Shown here in pieces: positions 34,453 through 43,316 of a DNA stretch of 64,000 bases. The DNA comes from JAUVKT01 sp942491535 (lineage in GTDB: Bacteria > Bacteroidota > Bacteroidia > Bacteroidales > VadinHA17). A model generated the notes under the pieces. The model saw nothing but the letters and a program-made list of their open reading frames with translations, was not told the DNA's origin and ran no database searches. Position numbers and translations under genes: made by a program. How positions within the stretch are numbered: position 1 is the first letter of the stretch; the number at the start of each line of letters is the position of its first letter. The stretch is from assembly GCA_942491535.1 (NCBI GenBank), contig CALOBV010000005.1, positions 186,001-250,000 on the forward strand. The letters are read 5' to 3'.

Positions 34453-35893
34453 AACAAAACGAATGAAAGAATTTGATTCTGCTAAATTCCGCGAAGAGGG
34501 ACATAAGTTAGTAGACAAATTAGCAGGGTATCTTGATAGTATTTCACAAAGGGACTCATACCCGGTTCTTCCGTATAATGATCCTGAAGAATTATCTTCA
34601 TATTTCCTCAGCAAACTTGAAGAAGGTCCGGAGCAGGACTTTCAGAAAATTATTGACGAATTTATAGCATCGTCCAATCATCTTCACCACCCTGGTTATA
34701 TAGGCCACCAATGCACATCGCCCTTACCCCTGGCATCACTTACTCATTTTACAGCCGGGCTGCTTAATAATGGATCGGCTGTTTACGAGATGGGGCCTGC
34801 AAACACTGCAATGGAAAAGGCAATTATAAGACATATCTCTGCTATTATCGGATTCGATAACAGCTCTGACGGTGTTCTTACTCATGGAGGGAGTGCAGGT
34901 AATCTAACCGCATTGCTTGCTGCACGACAGGCCATGACTGGTTATAATATTTGGAGCGAAGGAGTTAAGGAAGGTAGCATTCCCGCTTTTATAGTCTCAG
35001 AGCAGTCGCATTACAGTATTTCCAGGAACCTAAAGATAATGGGCTTAGGTGATGCGGCCACTGTTAGCATCCCGGTAGATAATAAGTTTAAGATCAGAAC
35101 AGATCTGTTACATGAGACTCTGGTAAAAGCAGAAAAAGAAGGACTTAATATTATTGGAGTGGTAGCAAATGCATGCTCCACAGCCACAGGATCATACGAC
35201 GACCTTATTGCCATAAGCGATTTCTGCAGGAAGAATAATTTATGGCTTCATGTCGATGGGGCTCACGGTATGGGAGTGATAATGTCTGATAAATACCGCC
35301 ACCTGGTAAGGGGAATCGAAAGGGCCGATTCTGTGATAATAGATTTTCACAAAATGTTTTTAATACCTGGACTCAATACCTGTGTGCTGTTCAGGGATGG
35401 CGACCGCTCCTACGAAACCTTTGCTCAGAAGGCCTCCTACCTCTTCGATAAAGCTCATGAAAAAGACTGGTATAACGGGGCCAAGAGAACACTGGAATGC
35501 ACCAAGAGCTCTCTGGGTCTTCATGTCTACTCTATGTTCAGGTATTACGGAGATAAATTCTTTGGGAATTATATCGATACAATGTACGATCTGGCCTCTG
35601 AATTCAATAATGATCTGAGCAATGCACCGGATTTTGAAAGCATAGTGAACCCCGAATCTAATATCATCTGTTTCAGGTATTTAAAACATAAGGCCTCATC
35701 AGACCTGAACGACACTAATCGCCTGATACGGGAGAAAGTGATAAAAAGAGGTAAGTTCTATATTGTCCAGGCTGAATTAAACGAAAAAGTATGGCTTCGG
35801 GTAACAATAATCAATCCTCAAACAACAATTGATGATCTGCGGGCCTTACTCGATGAAATAAGAGAATGCGGGGAGACACCGGAGCTTACTTAA
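34445..35893 (+). CDS. PLP-dependent decarboxylase, group II
   Basis: A 482-residue pyridoxal-phosphate enzyme of the aromatic-amino-acid/glutamate/2,4-diaminobutyrate decarboxylase family. Visible are HPGYIGHQ near 79-86, the LTHGGSAGNLTALLAAR region for phosphate binding, HVDGAHG (base-stacking His and Asp), and the Schiff-base lysine K303 in DFHKMFLIPG. The substrate (aromatic amino acid, glutamate or diaminobutyrate) is not decided by these motifs. Its start overlaps the M14 peptidase gene by eight bases, suggesting that the product of peptide cleavage is processed next. The stop overlaps the convergent FAH gene by eight bases. Confidence 0.86.
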   Translation: MSKTKRMKEFDSAKFREEGHKLVDKLAGYLDSISQRDSYPVLPYNDPEELSSYFLSKLEEGPEQDFQKIIDEFIASSNHLHHPGYIGHQCTSPLPLASLTHFTAGLLNNGSAVYEMGPANTAMEKAIIRHISAIIGFDNSSDGVLTHGGSAGNLTALLAARQAMTGYNIWSEGVKEGSIPAFIVSEQSHYSISRNLKIMGLGDAATVSIPVDNKFKIRTDLLHETLVKAEKEGLNIIGVVANACSTATGSYDDLIAISDFCRKNNLWLHVDGAHGMGVIMSDKYRHLVRGIERADSVIIDFHKMFLIPGLNTCVLFRDGDRSYETFAQKASYLFDKAHEKDWYNGAKRTLECTKSSLGLHVYSMFRYYGDKFFGNYIDTMYDLASEFNNDLSNAPDFESIVNPESNIICFRYLKHKASSDLNDTNRLIREKVIKRGKFYIVQAELNEKVWLRVTIINPQTTIDDLRALLDEIRECGETPELT

Positions 35894-36497
35894 CATTGAA
35901 ATCCAGCACTTTCTTACCCTCCAGGTAGGCTGTTAACCTGTCGTTTTTATTTACAGGACCCGCTCCGGCCGGTGTGCCGGTAAAAATAAGATCGCCGGTC
36001 TTAAGGGTAAAGAACCTTGACACATAGGCAATAATATCAGCAAAGTTGAATATCATATTGGAACTACTACTGCTTTGAACTGTTTCACCGTTCTTCTCAA
36101 GGCTGAACGATATATTGTCCACATTATTCAGGCTGCTTACTGTTATGAATTTACCCAGTGGAGCTGAGCCGTCGAATCCCTTTGATATAGACCATGGCAT
36201 AATTTCATTTGATAGACTAAGCTGAAGATCACGGGCAGTAAAATCAATACCAACAGTAAGCTTATCGAAATAGCGATGAGCAAACCTTGGCGCAATTGAT
36301 CTCCCTACTTTGCATATGCTTAATACCAGTTCGGCTTCATAATCGATGGCAGAGCCATAATCGGGAATAAAAAATGGTTTATTGTTCTTGATAATTGCAG
36401 AATCAGGCTTGATAAATACCAGTGGCCTGGAAGGGAGTTTTCTGTTCATCTCCCGGGCATGGTCCTTATAATTTAAACCTATGCAAATAATCTTCAT
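35886..36497 (-). CDS. fumarylacetoacetate hydrolase family protein
   Basis: A 203-residue FAH-fold protein of the short, single-domain type. KIICIGLNYKDHAREM opens the domain. Metal-binding acidic residues appear in DYEAELVL and the conserved VGIDFTARDLQ, with TGDLIFTGTPAGAGPV near the end. Members act on acylpyruvates, oxaloacetate (decarboxylase) or related 2-oxo compounds, and the substrate is not predictable here. It is 15 nt downstream of the exonuclease gene and probably co-transcribed with it. Confidence 0.9.
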   Translation of the reverse strand: MKIICIGLNYKDHAREMNRKLPSRPLVFIKPDSAIIKNNKPFFIPDYGSAIDYEAELVLSICKVGRSIAPRFAHRYFDKLTVGIDFTARDLQLSLSNEIMPWSISKGFDGSAPLGKFITVSSLNNVDNISFSLEKNGETVQSSSSSNMIFNFADIIAYVSRFFTLKTGDLIFTGTPAGAGPVNKNDRLTAYLEGKKVLDFNVK

Positions 36498-36512
36498 AAC
36501 AGGGTAATATAT

Positions 36513-37283
36513 CTACTTCTGATTAAACGACCTCAACCTTATCTCCGTAAGTATTTTTTTAGTATATAGTGGGAAATCACCCTTCATCATCCAGGCAAAA
36601 TAGCCGGGTTCCTCCTTCAAAACTGTTTCAACGAGTTTTCCCTTATGTTTTCCAAAGTTAAATATCTCCTCGCCCTCTTTATTAAAAACTATCCTCCCGG
36701 CAAGATCAGCATGCTTATTATATGAGCTAAACTCTGATAACTTTTCTATGTCATTAACTAAATTATCATAACGATCCAGTTGTGCTTTAAGTATTTCATA
36801 GGTTGCTGCTGTATCAGCTTCGGCACTATGAGCATTCTCAAGGCTTTTGTCACAATAAAACTTATAGGCTGCCGACAGAGTTCTTTGCTCCATCTTATGG
36901 AATATTACCTGGACATCAACATATTTTCTTTTTCGCAAATCGAAATCCACTTCAGCCCTTAAAAACTCTTCTGCCAGCACAGGGATATCAAACTTGATTG
37001 CATTATAGCCAGCCAGATCGCAGCCCTCAAGGAAGATAGCGAGGTCTCTCGCAATATCAGAAAAAGTGGGTTCATCCTTAACGTCCTCATCTTTTATTCC
37101 GTGGACTTCACTGGCAGATGGACTAATTGGCATTTCGGGGTTAACTCTCCTGGTATACCACTCTTCGTCACCCTTTGGGCTTACCTTAACAATTGATATT
37201 TCAATAATTCTGTCTGTAGCAACATTTATACCTGTTGTCTCTAGGTCGAAAAAAGCGATTGATCGTTTAAGATTTAGTTCCAT
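36513..37283 (-). CDS. DnaQ-family 3'-5' exonuclease with ExoX-like C-terminal domain
   Basis: A 256-residue DEDDh exonuclease. Motif ExoI is FFDLETTG (D13, E15), ExoII contains YNAIKFDIPVL, and ExoIII is AHSAEADT with the catalytic His and Asp. After a linker near 195 follows a small module with NFGKHKGKLVETVLKEEPGYFAWM, like that at the C-terminus of exodeoxyribonuclease X. It may proofread or trim DNA; whether it is the polymerase III epsilon subunit is uncertain. It follows dnaN on the same strand after 174 nt of repeats. Confidence 0.86.
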   Translation of the reverse strand: MELNLKRSIAFFDLETTGINVATDRIIEISIVKVSPKGDEEWYTRRVNPEMPISPSASEVHGIKDEDVKDEPTFSDIARDLAIFLEGCDLAGYNAIKFDIPVLAEEFLRAEVDFDLRKRKYVDVQVIFHKMEQRTLSAAYKFYCDKSLENAHSAEADTAATYEILKAQLDRYDNLVNDIEKLSEFSSYNKHADLAGRIVFNKEGEEIFNFGKHKGKLVETVLKEEPGYFAWMMKGDFPLYTKKILTEIRLRSFNQK

Positions 37284-37457
37284 ATTACTGGTTACATTGT
37301 TGGTTGCTGGTTGCTAACCACCCCGTCACTGACACTGGTCTAAGTGCCCCCTCCTTTGAAAGGAGGGAAATTAATTATCCTAATAATACCTTTCATTTTT
37401 TTGCTTTGCCCTTTGCCCTTTGCCCTTTGCCCTTATGCCTTATGCCTTATGCCCTGT
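37284..37457. repeat. GGTTGCT and CCTTTGCC word arrays with a palindrome
   Basis: Contains GTTGGTTGCTGG words (37290-37317), a palindromic CCCTCCTTT-G-AAAGGAGGG (near 37350-37368), and (CCCTTTG)n and (CCTTATG)n words from 37400 to the dnaN stop. Confidence 0.75.
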
Positions 37458-38588
37458 TCAGGCATTTATCATCATCGGCATAAGGAGCATCAGCAGGTCT
37501 TCGGATTCGCTTTCATTCTCAGAGGGCAGAAAGAGTCCTGCTCTTGTCGGATCTGCAAGCTCTACTACAACATCCTGCGATGAGATATTGGCTAGTATTT
37601 CCAGCATAAATACTGATTTAAATCCTATCTCCATTTCTTCTCCTTCGTACTGACAGTTAATCCTTTCGTAAGCAGAGATTGAAAAATCTATATCCTGTGC
37701 CGAAACCTTGATCTGGTTACCGGTAAGTTCAAGTTTAACAAGGTTACTTGCCTGGTTGGAAAATACTGAAACTCTCTTAAGCGTATTTAAGAGTTCAATC
37801 CTGTCGATTGTTACTTTCCTGGGATTATTAGATGGGATTACAGAATTATAATTCGGATAATTACCTTCAACCAGCCTGCAAACTACCTTATAATCTGCAA
37901 ATGTGAAGAACGCATTCTTGTCATCAAATTCCAATACAACCTGGCTGCCTTCTCTTGGCAATATATTCTTCAGAAGTGATGCCGGTTTTTTGGGAAGGAT
38001 AAATGAAGCATTTTCTTCTGATTTTGCATCTGCTCTCTTATAGCGAACCAGTTTATGCGCATCTGAAGCTACAAAATTTAATCCGTCACTTCCTGCTTCT
38101 ACAAAAATACCTCCCATTACAGGTCTTAACTCATCATCGGCTGTAGCAAAGAGTGTTTTTGTTATTCCGGAAAACAATACTTCCGCCTCAAGAGTAAAAG
38201 AGAACTTCTTATCTTCCTTTATTGCAGGCAGGACCGGGAAATCTATTCCATTCTGACCTACTATACTGAACTTACCTTTTTCCGAACTAATCACAACGGC
38301 AAGGCTGTCGGGATTTATATCGAAAGTAAGAGGCTGCTCTGAAAATTCCTTCAGGGTATCAAGTAAAATCCTCGCAGGAATGGCTATACTTCCGTCTCCC
38401 TCTGTATTCTCCAGCTTCATTCCTGTAATTAGTGTTGATTCCAGGTCAGATGCAGTAATCTCCAGTGTATTTGTCTCCAGTTTAAAGAGAAAATTATCCA
38501 GAATCGGAAGAGTATTTTTTGTACTGATCACCTTACTAATTCCTTGCAGGTGAGCCAGTAGTTCTGTACTTGATACAACAAATTTCAT
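37458..38588 (-). CDS. dnaN: DNA polymerase III sliding clamp (beta subunit)
   Basis: Ring-forming processivity clamp, a homodimer on DNA at the replication fork. The 376-residue protein opens MKFVVSSTELLAHLQGISKVIS, shows NTLPILDNFLF typical of domain 1, and ends with the conserved LLMPMMINA close to the clamp-binding pocket. Three repeated domains are consistent with the length. It is not adjacent to dnaA or recF here. A candidate promoter lies 27 nt upstream. Confidence 0.97.
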   Translation of the reverse strand: MKFVVSSTELLAHLQGISKVISTKNTLPILDNFLFKLETNTLEITASDLESTLITGMKLENTEGDGSIAIPARILLDTLKEFSEQPLTFDINPDSLAVVISSEKGKFSIVGQNGIDFPVLPAIKEDKKFSFTLEAEVLFSGITKTLFATADDELRPVMGGIFVEAGSDGLNFVASDAHKLVRYKRADAKSEENASFILPKKPASLLKNILPREGSQVVLEFDDKNAFFTFADYKVVCRLVEGNYPNYNSVIPSNNPRKVTIDRIELLNTLKRVSVFSNQASNLVKLELTGNQIKVSAQDIDFSISAYERINCQYEGEEMEIGFKSVFMLEILANISSQDVVVELADPTRAGLFLPSENESESEDLLMLLMPMMINA

Positions 38589-38615
38589 ATTATCTATTCA
38601 TTTAAATTTAAATAG

Positions 38616-38646
38616 CAAATAAAGAAAAGTTACAAGCTCCTGTAAA
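38616..38646 (-). promoter_or_regulatory. candidate dnaN promoter
   Basis: Minus strand TTTA (38643-38646), exactly 19 nt, then TTTATTTG (38616-38623): one mismatch in each consensus box, correct spacing. Confidence 0.45.
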
Positions 38647-38726
38647 TGTTATAATTGTAAGATTGTTACTCTCTTTGTACTGATTACCAATATTAGTAAA
38701 AAAAACCATTATCCTCAAATAAATAA

Positions 38727-39692
38727 TCAGTCGCTTATAAAATAATCTGCACTTTTAATTAACGGATCAATATCAAAATACCTGGCTATAAAAACATCTC
38801 TACCATCATTAAGTGCTCCGTATAGTCTGTCAGTATCGGGAACCTGGTCCTGCTTGCTATTAATAAGCCTGGTCCAGAAGCTTGCAACTATCTTATTACC
38901 ATCACTTAAACCAACTTTAATTATTATCTCTGGTTCAGAGTTAGTAAGCCTTGAACTGCTTACAGAATCAATTCCAAAAGCCCAGTTCTCGAATGGAACA
39001 AAGGTAAAATATGTTATATACCTGCGGATCTTATCCTGTTTTACTTCTGATGACGGGCTTCCATTAATAAACAAACTATATTTTTCTTCTCCTTTTATTA
39101 TGGTTACATCATCCATATCGCTGTCTTTGTAAATCAGTTCTACTGACTCAATGATATCAGGGTCGATATTGAAAATATGATATGGCATCCAGAACTTCTC
39201 ATCTGTCACGAAATTATTACCCGGATCGATATCATAAGCAGGAAGCGATACAAAGAAAGGCTTTGATTTATGGTTCCTTTTAAAGATACTCCCGTACAAC
39301 AGGTCGGAACTTTTATAAATAAGGAAAGTAGTTGATTTTTTTCTTCCGTTAATTTCGATTCTATGCGGTTCAATCTTATGGTCTGCAACCAGATCCTTAT
39401 AAAGATCAGCCGAAACGGGCGATTTTATTTCAACACTTCCGATGGTCTTTATAATGAAATCTACTGCCGATTTCCTTGCAACAAATAAATTATTTACCAT
39501 CCACTCCTCCCCTTTTTTGTCGAGAACCAGTGTTTGATCTTTATAACTGATCGTAATGGATCTAACATCGTCTACCCAATCGATCGAAAAGCTGCTATTT
39601 TTTTCCCCATAGGGTACACGTACCTTAAATACGATTACAGCTGTAATCAAAATTAGCAGCAAGACCGCCAATATGCCATGGCTTTTACTCAT
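38727..39692 (-). CDS. DUF4340-domain membrane-anchored protein
   Basis: A 321-residue protein with an N-terminal membrane anchor (about 6-23, GILAVLLLILITAVIVF) and a periplasmic beta-rich remainder of DUF4340 type. WVDDVRSITISYKDQTLVLDKKGEEWMV shows the domain's characteristic first strands. Its first four bases overlap the end of the GldG-like gene (ATGA), so the GldF/GldG/DUF4340 set is translationally coupled. In other bacteria DUF4340 proteins commonly accompany GldG-like proteins. Its biochemical role is unknown. Confidence 0.85.
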   Translation of the reverse strand: MSKSHGILAVLLLILITAVIVFKVRVPYGEKNSSFSIDWVDDVRSITISYKDQTLVLDKKGEEWMVNNLFVARKSAVDFIIKTIGSVEIKSPVSADLYKDLVADHKIEPHRIEINGRKKSTTFLIYKSSDLLYGSIFKRNHKSKPFFVSLPAYDIDPGNNFVTDEKFWMPYHIFNIDPDIIESVELIYKDSDMDDVTIIKGEEKYSLFINGSPSSEVKQDKIRRYITYFTFVPFENWAFGIDSVSSSRLTNSEPEIIIKVGLSDGNKIVASFWTRLINSKQDQVPDTDRLYGALNDGRDVFIARYFDIDPLIKSADYFISD

Positions 39693-41404
39693 TCCGCTAA
39701 TCTTATAGAATATTTATTTCTCCTTAAATATGTGTAAAAAATTCCTGACAGAACTACCAGAAGAACAGGTCCCACGGTATTTAATAATTGCCAGCCTACC
39801 TTGCCTTCGCTAATCTTTTCCCGGTCGAGAAGCCTGAGTTTTAACTCTCTTGATCTCAGGTCCATAATACCTTTATCATCCACCAGGTAGTTAAGAGCAT
39901 TTACCAGGAAATCCTTATTGCCATATATCTGTTGTGTGCTTCTGTCCTGCCCAAGAGTAAGAGGTACAAGGTGATTTCCTTCCCGCCTTACTTCATTTCT
40001 TATTATATCGCCATCAGCAATAACTATCATTTTATTCGGCACACTGCTTTTTACCAATGCTTTACCATTATAATTATTTATTCTGTTAGCATATAAGGAT
40101 GGAAATACTCCTTCGAGTGCAACAGCTACAGGAAGGTAGGAATTATTAAAAAGCTCTTCAGTTGGCCGGGTCCTGAACTCAGATAATGATATCAACCTCG
40201 GGGGACTCACATACCTGCTGTTTGGTGAGGTTGCCAGTAATACTTTTTTGCTTAGATTATTGCTGGCACCAACAGTATCTATATAGCTTACGAATTCTCC
40301 TCTCACCTTGTTAATTGCCCTGGTTACAGGGCTCCTGAGGGAGGGATAGAGCAGTGGGTTATAAAACCATTCAACAGGGATTGGCTGCTGCTGAACACCT
40401 TCAAAACTGCTTATTACAGGTATTATCTGGCAGTCGAGGTCCTGAATTAAAACAGGATTGATTCGTATGCCGTATTTAAACAACTGGTCCTCAATTTCAA
40501 GGGGATTATAAAACGCCATACTACCACCAGCAGAAAGACTATCAGTATTTACATAAACCTCGTCGATAAGCCACATCACCTTACCGCCATTCATCACATA
40601 CTGGTCGATTACAAGTTTATCCTCTTCAGAAAAAGCACTGCCGGGTTTAGCTATTACAATAGCAGAATAAGGGTCGAGTATTCCGGCAACACCATTTATG
40701 GTACCCCTGTCTATTGTAAAGAACTTTGCCAGTTCAAGAGTAAGATCAGCAACCTCAACCTCACCAAGTTCGTCATGACCCTCGATAAAAGCGATACGAT
40801 GAATTGTATCGGATGTAATTGTAGCAATAGAACTTATCAGTTCATATTCCAGTCCTTCTATTGAGTGAGTTAAATTCTGTTCAGCCGGAATGGCAGGATT
40901 ATTACGCAAAAAATTAACAGGCATCTCTACCCCGTTATAGTTAACCAATAAGCCGGGAAATATTATTTTTTCTGATTGCCCCCCTTCCCTGTCTTCGGCC
41001 ATAATAGTTACTGGTATAAGCCCTTTATTTATCAGAGACATCTGATACCTGTATCTCTCCTCGGGATCATCTGCTCCTGATGGATTAATAAATTGATAGT
41101 CCACCTTCTTACCTGAAGCGAGCCTGAATTCATCAAGCCTGGCAGTAAGTTCACGGCGTAGTCTCGAAAATTCAACTCGAAGGTCTCCATCCAGGAATAC
41201 CTGGATATAGATATCACTATCAAGCTCGCCCAGAATACTCCTTGTTTGCTCCGAGAGGGTATATCTCTTTTCCGAGGTAAGATCAATCCTCAGATTTATT
41301 TTCGCAAGCAGGAGGCCAAGTATAATAAGCACAGAGATTATCGACAAAAATTCGCTGATATGTTTTGCTTTACCTTTCATGCTCCTTATTAATTCTTTTT
41401 CCAT
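39689..41404 (-). CDS. gldG: GldG-like ABC transporter auxiliary protein
   Basis: A 571-residue membrane protein with an N-terminal helix (about 19-37), a large periplasmic part with a GldG/ABC-type domain (RIDLTSEKRYTLSEQTRSIL, a typical opening) and one helix near the C-terminus (about 540-558). In Flavobacterium johnsoniae GldG works with GldF and the ATPase GldA in gliding motility, but homologues occur in non-gliding Bacteroidota. No GldA-type ATPase gene is adjacent. It overlaps gldF-like by 16 nt and DUF4340 by 4 nt. The symbol denotes the family, not a proven gliding role. Confidence 0.85.
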   Translation of the reverse strand: MEKELIRSMKGKAKHISEFLSIISVLIILGLLLAKINLRIDLTSEKRYTLSEQTRSILGELDSDIYIQVFLDGDLRVEFSRLRRELTARLDEFRLASGKKVDYQFINPSGADDPEERYRYQMSLINKGLIPVTIMAEDREGGQSEKIIFPGLLVNYNGVEMPVNFLRNNPAIPAEQNLTHSIEGLEYELISSIATITSDTIHRIAFIEGHDELGEVEVADLTLELAKFFTIDRGTINGVAGILDPYSAIVIAKPGSAFSEEDKLVIDQYVMNGGKVMWLIDEVYVNTDSLSAGGSMAFYNPLEIEDQLFKYGIRINPVLIQDLDCQIIPVISSFEGVQQQPIPVEWFYNPLLYPSLRSPVTRAINKVRGEFVSYIDTVGASNNLSKKVLLATSPNSRYVSPPRLISLSEFRTRPTEELFNNSYLPVAVALEGVFPSLYANRINNYNGKALVKSSVPNKMIVIADGDIIRNEVRREGNHLVPLTLGQDRSTQQIYGNKDFLVNALNYLVDDKGIMDLRSRELKLRLLDREKISEGKVGWQLLNTVGPVLLVVLSGIFYTYLRRNKYSIRLAE

Positions 41405-42129
41405 TTTGATGACAGTAATACCAGCCGTGTTGCTTCCAGGAATATAATAATGCTTATAATGAAATAGCTTATATCTTTTATATCTATTACTCCCCTGCTC
41501 ATAGATTTATAATGGAAGTTTATGCCGAGAGATGAAACAGAAGACTCAATATTTTTTAATCCGTCAACAAGCGAAAATATTTCAAATCCTATATACATAA
41601 TGATACTTATCAGTACTGCAATAATAAAGGCAACAACCTGATTATCTGATAATGATGAAGCGAATACTCCACAGGCAGCATAAATTGATGCAAGAAAAAA
41701 TAATCCTATATATGCTCCCCATGTACCTCCGGTATCAATATTTCCCGGAGTTTCACCCATGTAATACACAGATACATAGTATATCAGTCCGGGCAGCATT
41801 GCCAATAATACGAGGGCTACTGCTCCCATGAACTTACCATATATTATCTGCCGCTCGCTTAAAGGCCTTGATAGTAGTACTTCCATTGTTCCACTCCTCT
41901 TCTCTTCTGCAATTGTCTTCATAGTTACTGCAGGCACCAGAAAGAGGAAGATCCAGGGTGAGAGAATAAACATAGTATCAATACCTGCATAAGCGCTATC
42001 GATTATATTCCATTCGCCTGGAATAATCCACATAAAAAGTGAATTAATAAGCAGGTATACTATTATTACCAGATAACCTGTAAGGCTATTAAAAAACCCA
42101 CCAATTTCTCTTTTAAAAATCTCAAACAT
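41389..42129 (-). CDS. gldF: GldF-like ABC transporter permease
   Basis: A 246-residue ABC-2-type permease with six membrane segments. The signature is the loop TMKTIAEEKRSGTMEVLLSRPLSERQIIYGKF typical of ABC-2 permeases including GldF and NosY-like proteins. It is followed by the GldG-like gene with a 16-nt overlap. The ATPase subunit is not in this window. It lies 29 nt downstream of the SpoIID-domain gene. Confidence 0.87.
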   Translation of the reverse strand: MFEIFKREIGGFFNSLTGYLVIIVYLLINSLFMWIIPGEWNIIDSAYAGIDTMFILSPWIFLFLVPAVTMKTIAEEKRSGTMEVLLSRPLSERQIIYGKFMGAVALVLLAMLPGLIYYVSVYYMGETPGNIDTGGTWGAYIGLFFLASIYAACGVFASSLSDNQVVAFIIAVLISIIMYIGFEIFSLVDGLKNIESSVSSLGINFHYKSMSRGVIDIKDISYFIISIIIFLEATRLVLLSSKWKKN

Positions 42130-42158
42130 CCCTTATTCAATTTGGTGCATAAAAATAA

Positions 42159-43316
42159 CTAAAAAGATATTTCTTCATTCTTAATCGCCTTAACATCTTT
42201 TATGTCCAGAAGGTAAACCTTATTGTAATAGAAATTCAAAATCTGATTATAATTAAACCCTCTTGTAGCCATTACCATTGCTCCTTCCTGGCATAGGCCA
42301 ACTCCATGACCATATCCCCTTCCTGACAAATGCAATGAATCTCCTTCCTCCCTTATCGAAAAAAATGTCGACCTTAATCCCCAGTCTGTTCTAATAATAC
42401 CCAGGGGGATGGCTATCTCTCCCAGGCGATAAGCATACATCCTGCTATTCTGTATAAAAGATAGGCCGATATCTTGCTTTATGCCCACACCACTTTTTTC
42501 CTGAAGGTATCGAAGCCAATCATTACGTGAAATATTCTTTTCCCATAAGGCATTTCTTGAGAATGCACAATAAGGATCAAATACTGAAACCAGGTAAGGG
42601 GATGATGTTAACCAGACATTCTCAGATGATGCTGTTTCACCTCCGCAGTTCGAATGAAATGGAGTTAATATCAGCGCAGAGTCTCTATCTGCAAGAACCT
42701 GGCCTCCCGTTGAATAAACTGCCTCATCTATCGTTCCTGTAATGGATCTTCCATGATAAACCTGGCAATGTACATCGTCGCACAGATCATATCCTTCATC
42801 AGCATGCTTTCCCATATGAAGGTATGCGTAGGTACGCGCAATAACAGCCTGTGCCTTAAAATATTCGGGATGTCCCTTATAACCACCCTCAGCCTGCACA
42901 ACACCAGAAATATAATCATCAAAGTCGAGTGTATTAATAATCTTAAGCTTCCCCAGTGATGAGCTGAATGTAAAATCGCCCTTGTAATCTGCCCTGTCTG
43001 CCGGAATTACGGGGTTAAACAGGTCGACACTGCCACTATCTGAACATGATATCAGCATTATACTATCAGCCAGATAACCATTGTTCTTCAGTCTGTTGAC
43101 CGCTACCTTCTCCCCTGCTCTGCACACAAATAATATTTCACCCTGCGTAAGTAAGATGGGATCTTGTTCGTTCAACCGGAGCTTGTAGTCATTATCGCTA
43201 ATCCTTACCAGGGCAGATTCACAATCCTTTCCATAAAATACCCCTACCCTTACCTGTGCATCTGCATTAATAAAAGAGGTGATTAATATAAGCGACGAGA
43301 TAAGCCTAATTAACAT
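42159..43316 (-). CDS. SpoIID/LytB-domain secreted protein
   Basis: A 385-residue exported protein with signal peptide (MLIRLISSLILITSFINADAQ, cleaved near 21). The SpoIID domain covers about 120-380 with DYISGVVQAEGG, AVIARTYAYLHMGKH, CDDVHCQVYHG and the C-terminal GRGYGHGVGLCQEGAM. SpoIID proteins are lytic transglycosylases acting on peptidoglycan stripped of stem peptides; in non-spore-forming Bacteroidota the role is probably cell-wall remodelling. It overlaps lpxB by 11 nt, so the two are translated from one message. Confidence 0.92.
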   Translation of the reverse strand: MLIRLISSLILITSFINADAQVRVGVFYGKDCESALVRISDNDYKLRLNEQDPILLTQGEILFVCRAGEKVAVNRLKNNGYLADSIMLISCSDSGSVDLFNPVIPADRADYKGDFTFSSSLGKLKIINTLDFDDYISGVVQAEGGYKGHPEYFKAQAVIARTYAYLHMGKHADEGYDLCDDVHCQVYHGRSITGTIDEAVYSTGGQVLADRDSALILTPFHSNCGGETASSENVWLTSSPYLVSVFDPYCAFSRNALWEKNISRNDWLRYLQEKSGVGIKQDIGLSFIQNSRMYAYRLGEIAIPLGIIRTDWGLRSTFFSIREEGDSLHLSGRGYGHGVGLCQEGAMVMATRGFNYNQILNFYYNKVYLLDIKDVKAIKNEEISF

